From JANQPX01 sp039197065 (GTDB lineage: Bacteria > Pseudomonadota > Alphaproteobacteria > Geminicoccales > Geminicoccaceae), in assembly GCA_039197065.1 (NCBI GenBank), contig JBCCUL010000033.1:1-64000 (forward strand): a DNA stretch of 64,000 nucleotides, given 5' to 3'. The notes under the pieces were generated by a model. The model saw only the letters and a program-made list of their open reading frames with translations. It had not been told where the DNA came from and searched no databases. Shown here piece after piece: positions 16,861 through 26,195 of this stretch. Every line of letters starts with the position of its first letter. The first letter of the stretch is position 1. The translations under genes were made by a program, and so were the position numbers.

Positions 16861-18282
16861 CTAGTTGCCATAGAAGTATTCCGGCAGGAACAGCGCGATG
16901 CCCGGGAAAATGTAGAGCAGCAGCATCGAGAGAAAGATCATCGAGAGGAAGGGCATGACGCCTTTGAAGATCTGCATGAGCTGCACATGGGGCGGGGCGA
17001 CGCCTTTCAAGTAATAGGCGGACATGGCCATGGGTGGTGTGAGGAACGACGTCTGCAGGTTCAGCGCCACCAGGATGCCGAAGAACAGCGGATCGATGCC
17101 GAAATGCGGGAGAAGTGGAAGAAAAATCGGCACGAAGATGATGATGATCTCCGACCATTCCAGCGGCCAGCCCAGGAGGAAGATGATGAGCTGGGCCATG
17201 AGCAGGAACAGCACCGGCGAGAGGTCGAGGCCGATCACGAATTCGCTGATCAGATGCTCCCCGCCGAGATAGGAGAAGACCGAGGAGAAGGTCCAGGAGC
17301 CGACGAACAGCCAGCAGACCATGGCCGACGTCCTGACCGTGAGATAGACGGATTCGCGCAGCCGCTCCCAGGTGAGCGAGCGGTAGCAGGCGGCAAGGAA
17401 CAGGCCGCCGAGGGCGCCGACCGAAGCCGCTTCGGAGGGGGTCGCGAGGCCGAACAGGATGGCGCCCAGAACCGAGAGGATCAGGATCGCCAGCGGGAAG
17501 AAGGAGGTGATCAGCATGAACGCGATCTGCCAACCGGTATAGGTGCCGGTTTCCTCTTCAGGCGGCTTCGGGGCGAGAGACGGGTTCAGCCAGGCGCGGC
17601 CGATCACGTAGATCATGTAGAGGCCGGCGAGCATGAAGCCCGGGATCATGGCGCCCGCATAGAGCTTGACGATCGAGACGTTGGAGGTCGCGGCGTAGAC
17701 GATCAGCATGATCGAGGGCGGGATCAGGATGCCGAGGCAGCCGCCGGCGCAGATCACGCCCGAAGCGAAGCTGGTGTCGTATTTGGCGCGCAGCATCGCC
17801 GGAAAGGCGAGGAGGCCCATCAGCGTGACCACGGCGCCGATGATGCCGGTGGCGGTGGCGAACATGGCGCAGGTGGCAAGGGCTGCCACGGCCATGGCGC
17901 CCGGCAGTCTGCGCGCGGCAATATAGAGCGTGTCGAACAGCCGCGTCACGATATTGGCGCGCTCGACCACATAACCCATGAACAGGAAGAGCGGCACAGC
18001 GGTGAGCACGTCGTTCGCCATGACCGAATAGGTCTGGTTCACGAAGAGATCGAAGATGCGGTTGTTAAAGAGGCCCTCGATCCAGGCCCACCAGAGCTCG
18101 AATCCTTCCACGCCCTGCTCGACCGCACGCTCATAGCCGCGCCACATGCGGCCGGCATCGAAATAGGCGTAGTAGCCGAAGAAGACGGCCATCGCCATGA
18201 GGGTGAAGGCGATGGGGAAACCGAGAAAGATGCACATCAAGAACAGGCCGAGCATCATAACGGCGACTTGGGGTTCGGTCAT
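16861..18282 (-). CDS. dctM: TRAP transporter large permease, DctM family
   Basis: 473 residues with about a dozen hydrophobic segments, beginning with VMMLGLFLMCIFLGFPIAF and containing the DctM signature ICAGGCLGILIPPSIMLIVY. It is the Na+-coupled membrane subunit of a tripartite ATP-independent periplasmic transporter. It overlaps dctQ by 4 nt (ATGA). Being longer than the minimal 425-residue DctM, it has an extended loop near residues 55-75 and a cytoplasmic loop PKPPEEETGTY, as in the group paired with longer DctQ proteins. Confidence 0.92.
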   Translation of the reverse strand: MTEPQVAVMMLGLFLMCIFLGFPIAFTLMAMAVFFGYYAYFDAGRMWRGYERAVEQGVEGFELWWAWIEGLFNNRIFDLFVNQTYSVMANDVLTAVPLFLFMGYVVERANIVTRLFDTLYIAARRLPGAMAVAALATCAMFATATGIIGAVVTLMGLLAFPAMLRAKYDTSFASGVICAGGCLGILIPPSIMLIVYAATSNVSIVKLYAGAMIPGFMLAGLYMIYVIGRAWLNPSLAPKPPEEETGTYTGWQIAFMLITSFFPLAILILSVLGAILFGLATPSEAASVGALGGLFLAACYRSLTWERLRESVYLTVRTSAMVCWLFVGSWTFSSVFSYLGGEHLISEFVIGLDLSPVLFLLMAQLIIFLLGWPLEWSEIIIIFVPIFLPLLPHFGIDPLFFGILVALNLQTSFLTPPMAMSAYYLKGVAPPHVQLMQIFKGVMPFLSMIFLSMLLLYIFPGIALFLPEYFYGN

Positions 18283-18953
18283 CGACTGTCGCCTTTTCCG
18301 CTGGACGCATCATTCGGGTTTTGCTGGTTGTCTCGCCGGTCATGCGGGAGTACGTGGGATTCCTCGGCGAGTGCTCCGAGATCCTTGTTCTTTAAGAGCA
18401 TAGCCTCCAATTCCTCGACGTCTTCGCTATGTTCCGGCCATTTGCCCGTCTTGATGCAGACGATGCAGCGGCACACTTGGGCGAAGCCCTGCAGGAGGAG
18501 AAGGACGCCTGCGGCGACCATGATGGTCTTGAACTGGAAGATCGGCACATTGGCCGGGCTCATCACCGAGACTTCGCCATATTGCCAGGAGCGGCCGGCA
18601 TATTTCCAACCAGCGAACACCAAAGCGAGGATGCCGGGAAAGAAGAAGATGAAATAGAGAACCAGCTCGACGGAGGCCTGGGTTTTCGGGCGCCAGAGAC
18701 GGTAGATGAAGTCGCCGCGCACATGACCGTCGCGGGAGAGCGTGTAGGCACCGGCCATCATGAACAGCGAGCCGTACATCATATAGCTGAGATCGAACGC
18801 CCAGGAGGTCGGCGCGCCGAGGGCGTAGCGGACGAACACCTCGTAGCCGACGCCGAAGGTCATGATCAGAATGCACCAGGCGAATGCCTTGCCGAACCAG
18901 GCCGAGATCTGGTCGGCGATTTCAATGAAGCGCAGCATCACTTTTCCCCGCAA
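18279..18953 (-). CDS. dctQ: TRAP transporter small permease, DctQ family
   Basis: 224 residues with four membrane segments (for example WCILIMTFGVGYEVFVRYAL, then SYMMYGSLFMMAGAYTL and LVLYFIFFFPGILALVFAG). The VFVRY and DGHVRGDFIY patterns are typical of DctQ. The C-terminal tail of about 55 residues is long and charged. It is translationally coupled to dctM by a 4-nt overlap and separated from dctP by the hairpin at 19006-19032. Confidence 0.88.
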   Translation of the reverse strand: MRGKVMLRFIEIADQISAWFGKAFAWCILIMTFGVGYEVFVRYALGAPTSWAFDLSYMMYGSLFMMAGAYTLSRDGHVRGDFIYRLWRPKTQASVELVLYFIFFFPGILALVFAGWKYAGRSWQYGEVSVMSPANVPIFQFKTIMVAAGVLLLLQGFAQVCRCIVCIKTGKWPEHSEDVEELEAMLLKNKDLGALAEESHVLPHDRRDNQQNPNDASSGKGDSR

Positions 18954-19005
18954 ACGTGACGGCGGTTGAATCGCCTTAGCATCTTTACGTTAATGAAACG
19001 TAAAA

Positions 19006-19032
19006 GTAAGGGCGGCTAAAAGCCGCCCTTAC
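19006..19032 (-). terminator. Strong hairpin between dctP and dctQ
   Basis: Perfect 12-bp stem with a 3-nt loop, followed on the minus strand by TTTTACG. It lies after the dctP stop and before dctQ, so it can act as a partial terminator or 3' stabiliser that keeps binding-protein levels above permease levels. A second smaller dyad (TTTACGTT/AACGTAAA) lies at 18984-19004. Confidence 0.7.
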
Positions 19033-19057
19033 CCATCAACGCTAGTCGGCGCCCGAC

Positions 19058-20209
19058 CTAGAAGCCGAGCTTGCCGGGGAAGTAATGCTCATAGGCGAGC
19101 TTATAGTCTGCCTGGTTCATGATGTCATAAAAGGCGACCCGCTCGGCCCAGGCCTTCTGGCTGTCAACCACCTTGGCGAAGAACTCGTCCTGGAGAAGGC
19201 CTTCCATGACCTTGTCCCAGCTCTCCAGCTGCGCCTGCATGATCGAGGTGTCGGTGCGGTAGACGTTCACGCCGTCCTCGTTGATCAGTTTCTGCAGATC
19301 GGCCGAATAGCGGTCCATGGCGAGGCCGTAGCTCGCGGTGTTGGCGGCTTCCGCGGCATATTCGAGGATTGCCTGATGCTCGGGGGACAGGCTCTCGAAG
19401 GTGTCGCGGTTGAAGATGATCTCGAAGAACTCGGCCGCCTGGTGGTAGGAGCCCATGTGGTAATGCTTCGAGACGTCCTGGGCGCCGAACTGGCTGTCGG
19501 CGGTCGGATTGTTGAACTCGAAGGCCTCGATCACACCGCGCTCCAGCGCCGGGATGATCTCGCCGCCGGGAAGCTGGGTGACGGAAAGGCCCATGCCCTG
19601 CATGATGTCGGTGGCCAGACCGACGGTCCTGTATTTCAGGCCCTGCATCTGGTCGGCGGAGCTGACATGCTCCTTGAACCAGCCGAGCGGCTGGGTCGGC
19701 ATGGGCATGGTGAAGAAGCCGACGAGATTGAGACCGAGAATGTCCTGCACCAGCTCCTGGTACAGATCCTTGCCGCCACCATTATGAATCCAGGCGAGGA
19801 TTTGCGCGGCATTGGCGCCGAACACCGGACCGGTGCCGAAGAGGGACGCGGCCTTGTTCTTGCCGTACCAATAAGCGGTCACCGTGTGGGCCGCGTCGAG
19901 CACGCCGTCATGGCAGGCGTCCTGCACCTGGAAGGCCTTCACGACGGCGCCAGCCGGCAGATAGTCGATCTTGAGCGAGCCACCGGACATCGCTTCGACG
20001 CGATCGGCATATTGCCTTGCCATCTCCGAGAAGATCGATTGATCACCCCAGGAGCCCTGCATCTTCAGCACGGTTCCCTGAGCGCGGACAATGCTCGGCG
20101 CTGCGAGAAGAGCACCGCCGCCTGCAGCTGCTCCTGCGGCACCGCCTAGAAACTTGCGGCGTGACGCTGACTTTTCGGTCAGTACGGTTTCACTTGTCTT
20201 CTTAGTCAT
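19058..20209 (-). CDS. dctP: TRAP transporter periplasmic substrate-binding protein, DctP family
   Basis: 383 residues with a Tat-like leader (SRRKFLGGAAGAAAGGG, cleavage near VRAQG). The mature part matches the DctP fold of the TakP-like subgroup: GSWGDQSIFSEMARQYADRV at the start, YWYGKNKAASLFGTGPVFG, and LKYRTVGLATDIMQGMG, which holds the conserved Arg that usually binds a substrate carboxylate, then PGGEIIPALERGVIEAFE. This group often imports 2-oxo or hydroxy acids. First gene of the minus-strand TRAP-amidase operon, with its promoter likely within 20210-20500. Confidence 0.9.
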   Translation of the reverse strand: MTKKTSETVLTEKSASRRKFLGGAAGAAAGGGALLAAPSIVRAQGTVLKMQGSWGDQSIFSEMARQYADRVEAMSGGSLKIDYLPAGAVVKAFQVQDACHDGVLDAAHTVTAYWYGKNKAASLFGTGPVFGANAAQILAWIHNGGGKDLYQELVQDILGLNLVGFFTMPMPTQPLGWFKEHVSSADQMQGLKYRTVGLATDIMQGMGLSVTQLPGGEIIPALERGVIEAFEFNNPTADSQFGAQDVSKHYHMGSYHQAAEFFEIIFNRDTFESLSPEHQAILEYAAEAANTASYGLAMDRYSADLQKLINEDGVNVYRTDTSIMQAQLESWDKVMEGLLQDEFFAKVVDSQKAWAERVAFYDIMNQADYKLAYEHYFPGKLGF

Positions 20210-20512
20210 TCAGCTGCTCCCTGGAAGAGATGACGCCTGAGATGGTCGTTGAGATGTTGGCCTGCAGCGTTCTTAACGTGTTACCGGACAGATGTCGATT
20301 GCAGCATCCGGTCTCTCGCTCAAGTGTGACCAGAGACGCGTTTTTTTATAAGTTCGACGCGAAACGGCAAACTTCACGGAGAATGACGTCAGGCGTTTTT
20401 TTGTTCCATCAGCCGATGCTGGAGCACTTGAGCGCCGAATTGGACCAGCGTTGTTTTTCAGGATGTTACGTTTTGGCATGATGTAGTTATCCTCCGACAG
20501 CTGGTGAGGATC
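20210..20512. other. dctP upstream region
   Basis: About 300 nt with no recognisable gene. The AT-rich patch around 20335-20400 is a plausible promoter site for dctP on the minus strand. The IS630 relic begins at its right edge. Confidence 0.4.
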
Positions 20513-20840
20513 ATGCTGCGGGCCTGTTCGTTGGATTTACGCCAAAGTCTGATCGACTTGGTCAACGCTGGCACTTCGGCCTGAACCGCAGCTCACCAGC
20601 TTGAGGTGAGTGCGTCGAAGGATGTGACATGAGTGTAGCGCAAGCGACAGGCCTGCAGCGTCGAGGCAAAACCGATACTTAGGACCAGGCTCCTCCCCCA
20701 AGGATAAGCTGTCGCGGTTTGCGGCCAACAAAGCGGATCTGAACCCGATCGAAAATACCTTCGCAAGCCGAAGACGCTTAGAGTCTTCGCTACCGAGCAA
20801 ACGATCATCGGCAAAGGATCGATGCCTTCGTAGAAGCCTA
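20513..20840 (+). pseudogene. IS630-family transposase relic
   Basis: Two recognisable ends of a transposase with the middle missing. From ATG 20513 the reading is RACSLDLRQSLIDLVNAGTS, a stop, then AAHQLEVSASKDV, which matches the helix-turn-helix start of IS630 transposases (SLDLRERVV..AG.S...AA..F.VS). Near 20727 the reading ADLNPIENTFA matches the DDE-domain motif DFNPIEMAF seen in the full copy at 25720. Stops and a deletion of more than half the gene show it is long dead. It is not a simple copy of the second IS630 in the window. Confidence 0.6.
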
Positions 20841-20968
20841 CGAATTCAGAACCGGACGATCGGCATAAAACTGAACAGAATAGACTTGAGCTAATCCTAG
20901 CGTTTCACCATCGATCTGCCTTTAATCAAAGAGAGATCGATGGTGATGCAAGATGCGGCTCTCCGTGA

Positions 20969-21553
20969 TCAAAGCGCATCCACATTGATGCCGAAAGTAA
21001 TGGCGCCGATGGCCTTGCCCGAAGCCGGATCAACAACAGTTGCGCTAACTTGGCATTGGAAAGTCTCCGAGCTGTCGTCGAATTCGATCTCATCGACAAA
21101 GAGCTGCCCGGCCCCCTGGGGATAGGTCTTCTGCCACTTAGCTTCGTCACCCTGCATATAATCGGAGGTGACATCGCTCGAAGCAACGTTAAGTCCCTTG
21201 TTGTCCATGACGAAGACTTCAGACACCAGGTTGTCCATTTCGTCCTTCTTGTTGGCCAAATAGGTAGAAGCTTCGTTGCTCAGCAGGCCATCGATCAAAG
21301 GGCCGCCGCCGTTCTTAGCCTGTTTTCGCCAGTCCTGGTCCAGATCATTGATTTCGCTTTCGGTCAGATCGGCGTGATCTGCATTCTGGTTTTTGATCGC
21401 CTTGATCAGCACAGGGCTCTCAAGCCAGGGCTGCAGACGTTCCGCGAATAGATCACGCAATTGCGCTTCATATTCGTTGGCAACCGACGGACCGGACGTG
21501 GCAAGGACGCCGACGATCGCAAGCGCTGCACAAGAGAGGACCTTCTTCGACAC
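20969..21553 (-). CDS. Periplasmic Cache-like sensor protein
   Basis: 194 residues with a Sec signal (VLSCAALAIVGVLATSGPSVA, cleavage near residue 25) and no membrane anchor. The mature part reads as a single Cache-type domain: helix, then VSEVFVMDNKGLNVASSDVTSDYMQGDEAKWQ, then GQLFVDEIEFDDSSETFQCQVSATVVDP and KAIGAITFGINVDAL, the usual sensor-histidine-kinase/MCP ligand-pocket pattern but in a soluble exported protein. It diverges from a chemoreceptor gene 173 nt away. It may present a ligand to that receptor; this is inferred. Confidence 0.7.
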   Translation of the reverse strand: MSKKVLSCAALAIVGVLATSGPSVANEYEAQLRDLFAERLQPWLESPVLIKAIKNQNADHADLTESEINDLDQDWRKQAKNGGGPLIDGLLSNEASTYLANKKDEMDNLVSEVFVMDNKGLNVASSDVTSDYMQGDEAKWQKTYPQGAGQLFVDEIEFDDSSETFQCQVSATVVDPASGKAIGAITFGINVDAL

Positions 21554-21726
21554 GTCGTCTTACTCCTTTTGAAGTCAAAAAACACACACGGCCCTGCACG
21601 AGCGAGGCTTCGTCGCAGCAGCCGTTTATCGTTTTAAAGTTGAATGGTTGAAAGAATATTAACTTTTTTGAATTAGCTTGGCGCGAGTGAAAAAAAGCTG
21701 CCCTTTTCGATTTTTGGAATCCACAG

Positions 21727-24627
21727 ATGAAAATCGGCGCGAAGATAGCCCTCGGATTCACAAGTGTTCTCGCCTTGACCGCGATCGTTGGCGCGATCGG
21801 ATGGGGCGGGCTAAGCGGCTATGCCTCAGGCGTGGACAAAGCACGCTCTATGTCAGAGCTGGTGGTCGATCTGCATAGAATGCCCTTGCATATCGCAGAG
21901 TTCGAACGTGGCGATGACGACGCCGGCCTGGATAAAGCGCATCAGCTGATGGCCAAAACATCGAAACATGTTGAGGAACTGATCGACAGGGCGCCAACCT
22001 CATCGATGGCCGCCATCGAGAGAGAGCTCATCGCTTATCGCCATGCGCTTGAGCACTACCGCGAGTTCCATGAAGAAAACCGTGCGCGTCAAGCGGTCAT
22101 GGCAAAGACTACTCATGAGATCGACGAGAAAGCCCGGCAGATCTACGCCCTCAACTACGATCGCTACGAGAATGGTCTTTTCATTCTGGAAGACTTGGAG
22201 AGGCAGAGCGCGGTTCGTTTCCGGTTCCTGGAGAGCGCCAACGCATTGATGCGCGCGACCCTGGCCGCACAGCAAGCCGAGGCTGATTTTCAGATCGATC
22301 CGACGCCGGAGGCGCGTCAGCAAGCCAAATCATTCATGAAGGAGATCTATCTCGCCAATCTGTCCTTGAAAAAAATCAGCAAGGAGGCCGGCGAGGAAGG
22401 CGAAGCCATCAAAACGCTGTTCAAAGAGGTCAAGAACTACCGCCGAAATTTCGGCGCATTCATGGAAGCCGTGGATGAAGAGGCGGATGTCGTCGACGTG
22501 AAAATGGCCCTCGAAAGCACATCTGCAAAGGTCCGACAGATTGCCGAGGGCATCGCGCATCGTCAAAAACAAGCCTTCGCCACGATATCGGGACAGGCGC
22601 AGAACGCACGTAGCAGGGTCGACGACGCCATCGCCGCCGCCACCCAATCGATGAAATTGAGGAACGAACTCGTCGAACTGCATGATACCGAGACGACATT
22701 TTTCTGGAAACGTGATGTGGCGCTCGGCGAGCGCATCCTGGCGATCGAGGAGACGATCGCGACGACACTCGCCGGACTTGCCGAGAATAGCGGAGAAGAC
22801 AGCGCCTTCGTTCAGCAGACGCTCGACTTGCTGCCAAGCTATCGAAACGCTTCCGCTGCTGCAAGGGAAGCAAGCCTCGGGCAGGCTGCAGCCCTGGCCG
22901 CCATGGGCGACATCGAAGCCAATGTTCTGACCATCGCCGCGGAGAATGCCGCCGACGCAACGGCCACCATGGCCAATTTGTACGACTGGGGCCGCCTGAC
23001 GCTCGGCATTGTCTGTGGCCTAGCGATGATTCTCGGCGTTTCCATTTCCGTTCTGGCAGGCAGGAGCATCAGCGGGCCGCTCCGAGTCCTTACATCCAGT
23101 ATCACCGACTTGGCCAAAGGCAACTCTGCTGTCGCGATCCCCATGTTGGATCGCGCCGATGAAATCGGCGACATGGCCCGATCGATGGGTGTGATTCGCG
23201 AGACCGGCACCAAGGCGCTACGTGCGCAGAAGACACTAGAGAACACGGAAGCCTGCCTGATGATGGTCGGCAGCGATGGCAATATTCTTCACGTCAATCC
23301 AGCGTTTTGCACACTGGCCACAGAGGTGCGTGGTGACGTCGGAAGAGAACTCTTTGGGTTCAACGATACAGAGTTCGGTGGCCAATCTTTCGACATGTTC
23401 CACAACGAACCCTCACTAAACCACGATAAGCTCTCACAACTCTCGTCGACGACCAAGGCCTTGGTCACCGCTGGCGGCCACACTTTCGATCTCAAGCTGA
23501 ATCCGGTGTTCGATGCGGATAGCCGCTGGATCGGCACCGTGGTCAGCTGGCAGGATCGAACCGCACAAGTCCGCCTCGAAGCAGAGATCGAAGCGCTCAT
23601 CGACGCCGCCTCCGCCGGTAATCTTGCTGGCCGACTGGCGACGGGTCAGGTCGAAGGCTTTATGCTCACCCTTTGCGAAGGCATGAACCGTTTGATGGAG
23701 ACGGTCGAAGGCGGCATCAAATCGGCGAGCCACGTCATGTCGGCCCTGGCCGATGGTGACTTGACCCGCGAGATGACAGGAACATACCAGGGTATTTTCC
23801 ACGACCTTCAGCAGGACAGCAACAGGATGCGCTCCGAGCTGTCGTCGATTGCAACCAACATTGTTCGTGTGAGCGATACACTCAATATCGCCGCCAAGGA
23901 AATCGCTTCAGGAACGTCGGATCTCACCGCACGGACCCAAGCCCAAGCGTCCTCGGTCGAACAGACCTCATCCTCCATGGTCGATGTGACCACAACGGTG
24001 CGACAGAACACCGAAAGCGCCCTTGAAGCCAATCAGATCGCCTCGACGACGCGATCGGCAGCCGACTCTGGACATCAGGTTGTCGGCCAAGCGATCGAGG
24101 CCATGGAGGGCATTCAGACAGCGGCGACCAAGATCACCCAGATCGTCGACATGATCGACGAAATCGCCTTCCAGACCAACTTACTCGCCCTCAACGCCAG
24201 TGTCGAAGCGGCAAGAGCCGGCGAGGCTGGCAAGGGCTTCGCCGTCGTCGCCTCCGAAGTGCGGGCCCTGGCTCAGAGGTCTTCAGGCGCTTCTGGCGAG
24301 ATCAAAGGTCTCATCCATGACACGGTGAGCGAGATCGATAACGGCGTATCACTGGTGCAAAAGGTGGGCGGCGGGCTTCAAGAGATCGTAAGCTCGGTTA
24401 ACACGCTTGCCGATCTGGTCTCAGACATCAGCCGGGCGGGACAGGACCAGTCCGGGAAGCTGTCTGAAACCAGCAAGGCAATCGCCGATATCGGCACCAT
24501 GACGGACCAGAATGCCGCCCTAGCAGAAAAGACAATGGCCGCTGTGCGCTCCCAGGCGCAGCAGGTCGCAGAGCTTCATCGCTCCGTGCATTTCTTCAAA
24601 GTCGAGAAAGATGCGATCGCACCATAG
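21727..24627 (+). CDS. Methyl-accepting chemotaxis protein with PAS and HAMP domains
   Basis: 966 residues. Membrane helix 1 at about 7-29, a helical periplasmic region of nearly 390 residues with no clear Cache fold, membrane helix 2 at about 418-440 (LGIVCGLAMILGVSISVLAG), HAMP at about 440-490, a PAS domain at about 505-620 (LMMVGSDGNILHVNPAFCT), a second HAMP-like region near 620-700, and the signalling domain to about 950 with the hairpin tip EIAFQTNLLALNA. It senses a periplasmic signal and controls CheA. It starts divergently from a Cache-like periplasmic protein. There is no CheR-binding pentapeptide at the C-terminus (ends EKDAIAP). Confidence 0.92.
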   Translation: MKIGAKIALGFTSVLALTAIVGAIGWGGLSGYASGVDKARSMSELVVDLHRMPLHIAEFERGDDDAGLDKAHQLMAKTSKHVEELIDRAPTSSMAAIERELIAYRHALEHYREFHEENRARQAVMAKTTHEIDEKARQIYALNYDRYENGLFILEDLERQSAVRFRFLESANALMRATLAAQQAEADFQIDPTPEARQQAKSFMKEIYLANLSLKKISKEAGEEGEAIKTLFKEVKNYRRNFGAFMEAVDEEADVVDVKMALESTSAKVRQIAEGIAHRQKQAFATISGQAQNARSRVDDAIAAATQSMKLRNELVELHDTETTFFWKRDVALGERILAIEETIATTLAGLAENSGEDSAFVQQTLDLLPSYRNASAAAREASLGQAAALAAMGDIEANVLTIAAENAADATATMANLYDWGRLTLGIVCGLAMILGVSISVLAGRSISGPLRVLTSSITDLAKGNSAVAIPMLDRADEIGDMARSMGVIRETGTKALRAQKTLENTEACLMMVGSDGNILHVNPAFCTLATEVRGDVGRELFGFNDTEFGGQSFDMFHNEPSLNHDKLSQLSSTTKALVTAGGHTFDLKLNPVFDADSRWIGTVVSWQDRTAQVRLEAEIEALIDAASAGNLAGRLATGQVEGFMLTLCEGMNRLMETVEGGIKSASHVMSALADGDLTREMTGTYQGIFHDLQQDSNRMRSELSSIATNIVRVSDTLNIAAKEIASGTSDLTARTQAQASSVEQTSSSMVDVTTTVRQNTESALEANQIASTTRSAADSGHQVVGQAIEAMEGIQTAATKITQIVDMIDEIAFQTNLLALNASVEAARAGEAGKGFAVVASEVRALAQRSSGASGEIKGLIHDTVSEIDNGVSLVQKVGGGLQEIVSSVNTLADLVSDISRAGQDQSGKLSETSKAIADIGTMTDQNAALAEKTMAAVRSQAQQVAELHRSVHFFKVEKDAIAP

Positions 24628-24875
24628 GATTCGCCAATGGATGTCACCCGCTTGAACGGCAGATGCTCGAGACCTTGGCCTCTGCGGCAAGGCGTGCCGC
24701 ACATTCGGCAGAGAGCCCGGCCTTCAGGGTGCGCCAGCCATGTCTTCGAGCGCCAACATCTCTTGTCCGGCGCGCAGGGCGTGGAGACTTAGGACATGCA
24801 CTGAAGCAACCGAAGGCGGCGCAGGCCAGCTGACGCGCAAGGTAACGCCTGGGGAAGGCGGCAATGATATAGCTA

Positions 24876-25895
24876 GAGCGTTTTCTAACCTAATGGAATC
24901 ATTGGGTATTTCCATTTCATAGCTGATGTGATTCAAGATATGGGCTGGTGAAGGAGGCCAGCCTGCATGTCAAAACCTCTTTCAATGGATTTGCGCGAAC
25001 GGCTGGTATCGGCTGTTGAAGGCGGGATGTCGCGACGATCGGCTGCGATCAAATGGGTGGACAAGAAGCGACGTACCGAGAGCGTTCGACCGCGCGCTCG
25101 GGGCGGTGATTATCGATCCCATCACCTTGAAGCGCATGCCGATGAGATCGTAACCTTGGCGAAGAACAGTGACATCACACTGGCTGAGCTCGTCGACCAT
25201 ATCCTCAAAGCTCATGGCTTGCGTGTGGCGCCAAGCACGATCTGGCGTCTGCTCGACCGCCACGACATGACGTTTAAAAAAAACCGCACACGCCACCGAA
25301 CAACAGCGGCCTGACATTCTCCGCAGGCGGCAGGCCTGGTTTGACGCCCAGATCGACCTCGAGCCTTAGCGGCTGGTGTTCATTGATGAGACAGGGGCCT
25401 CGACCAAGATGGCTAGGCGCTATGGGCGAGCTCTGCGTGGCGAACGCTGCCGGGCACCCGTTCCGCACGGCCATTGGCAAACCACAACCTTCGTCGGCGC
25501 GCTTCGGCTGGAAGGCATGACCGCACCGATGATCCTGGATGGCGCCATGCACGGCGCCGCGTTCCTCGCCTATGTCGAACAGGTCCTGGCGCCCACGCTC
25601 TCACAAGGTGACATCGTGGTGATGGACAATCTCCCCGCCCACAAGCCGGTCGCCGTCCGGCAAGCGATCGAACATGCCGGCGCTGAACTCCGTTTTCTCC
25701 CACCTTACAGCCCGGACTTCAATCCGATCGAGATGGCCTTCTCCAAGTTCAAAGCCTTCCTCAAAAAGACGGCGGCGCGCACCGTCGACGATCTTTGGAA
25801 CGCCATCGCACAGGCTATCGACCTGTTCACCCCGACAGAATGCGAAAAATACTTCGCCGCTGCAGGATATGACTGTGAATGATCGGAATTTGCTC
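24876..25895 (+). mobile_element. IS630-family insertion sequence
   Basis: 1020 bp, flanked on both sides by TA (24874-24875 and 25896-25897), the target dinucleotide that IS630/Tc1-mariner elements duplicate. The ends share GAGC followed by imperfect inverted repeats. It carries one interrupted transposase. Its right end lies 14 bp from the displaced tRNA-Arg copy of the genomic island. Confidence 0.8.
24967..25882 (+). pseudogene. IS630-family transposase, frame-split and with a stop
   Basis: The first frame (24967-25314) holds the helix-turn-helix half: SMDLRERLVSAVEGGMSRRSAA, then a second one ending LLDRHDMTFKKN. An A8 run at 25276-25283 permits a -1 shift into the frame of the DDE domain (FIDETGASTKMARRYGR, VMDNLPAHK, YSPDFNPIEMAFSKFK). 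IS630 members often use such slippage. Even after the shift, TAG at 25367-25369 (in EP*RLVFIDETG, where relatives have Glu) blocks the product, so this copy is probably inactive unless mobilised from elsewhere. Confidence 0.8.
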
Positions 25896-25911
25896 TAGAG
25901 CTGTTGTGAAC

Positions 25912-25959
25912 TGGCGCGCACGCCAGGATTCGAACCTGGGACCTCTTGCTCCGGAGGCA
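25912..25959 (-). repeat. Displaced 3' end of tRNA-Arg(CCG), island attachment site
   Basis: 48 bp identical to 50640-50687, covering the CCA end, acceptor 3' strand, T arm, variable loop and anticodon arm of tRNA-Arg(CCG), then diverging abruptly at 25960. It is the copy left behind when an element integrated into the tRNA 3' end. Same orientation as the intact tRNA. Confidence 0.9.
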
Positions 25960-26195
25960 CAGGCTATGGTGTTTCATATAAATATATACCGTTAAATTTT
26001 AACGATATAATACATTGAAATTAAAAAACTTTGTTTGATTTCCCATTTCAGGTTGTCGCATTTCGTATTGCCTGAATACAGACAAACTTGTTACCCCGTT
26101 GTTACCCCAAGCTAATCTAGGCGTGTTCGTCGAACTGCGCTTTGCCTCTGACAAGAGTCGTTGGATTTAAAGAATTGGCCAGCCCAAGTGTCGTC

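Noticed and set aside
16987..18657. 556-residue open frame on the plus strand
   Set aside because: It is antisense to dctM/dctQ; the composition is dominated by His, Arg, Glu and Asp as expected from reverse reading of GC-rich membrane genes, with no family pattern.
19085..20149. 354-residue open frame on the plus strand
   Set aside because: Shadow of dctP; no family motif.
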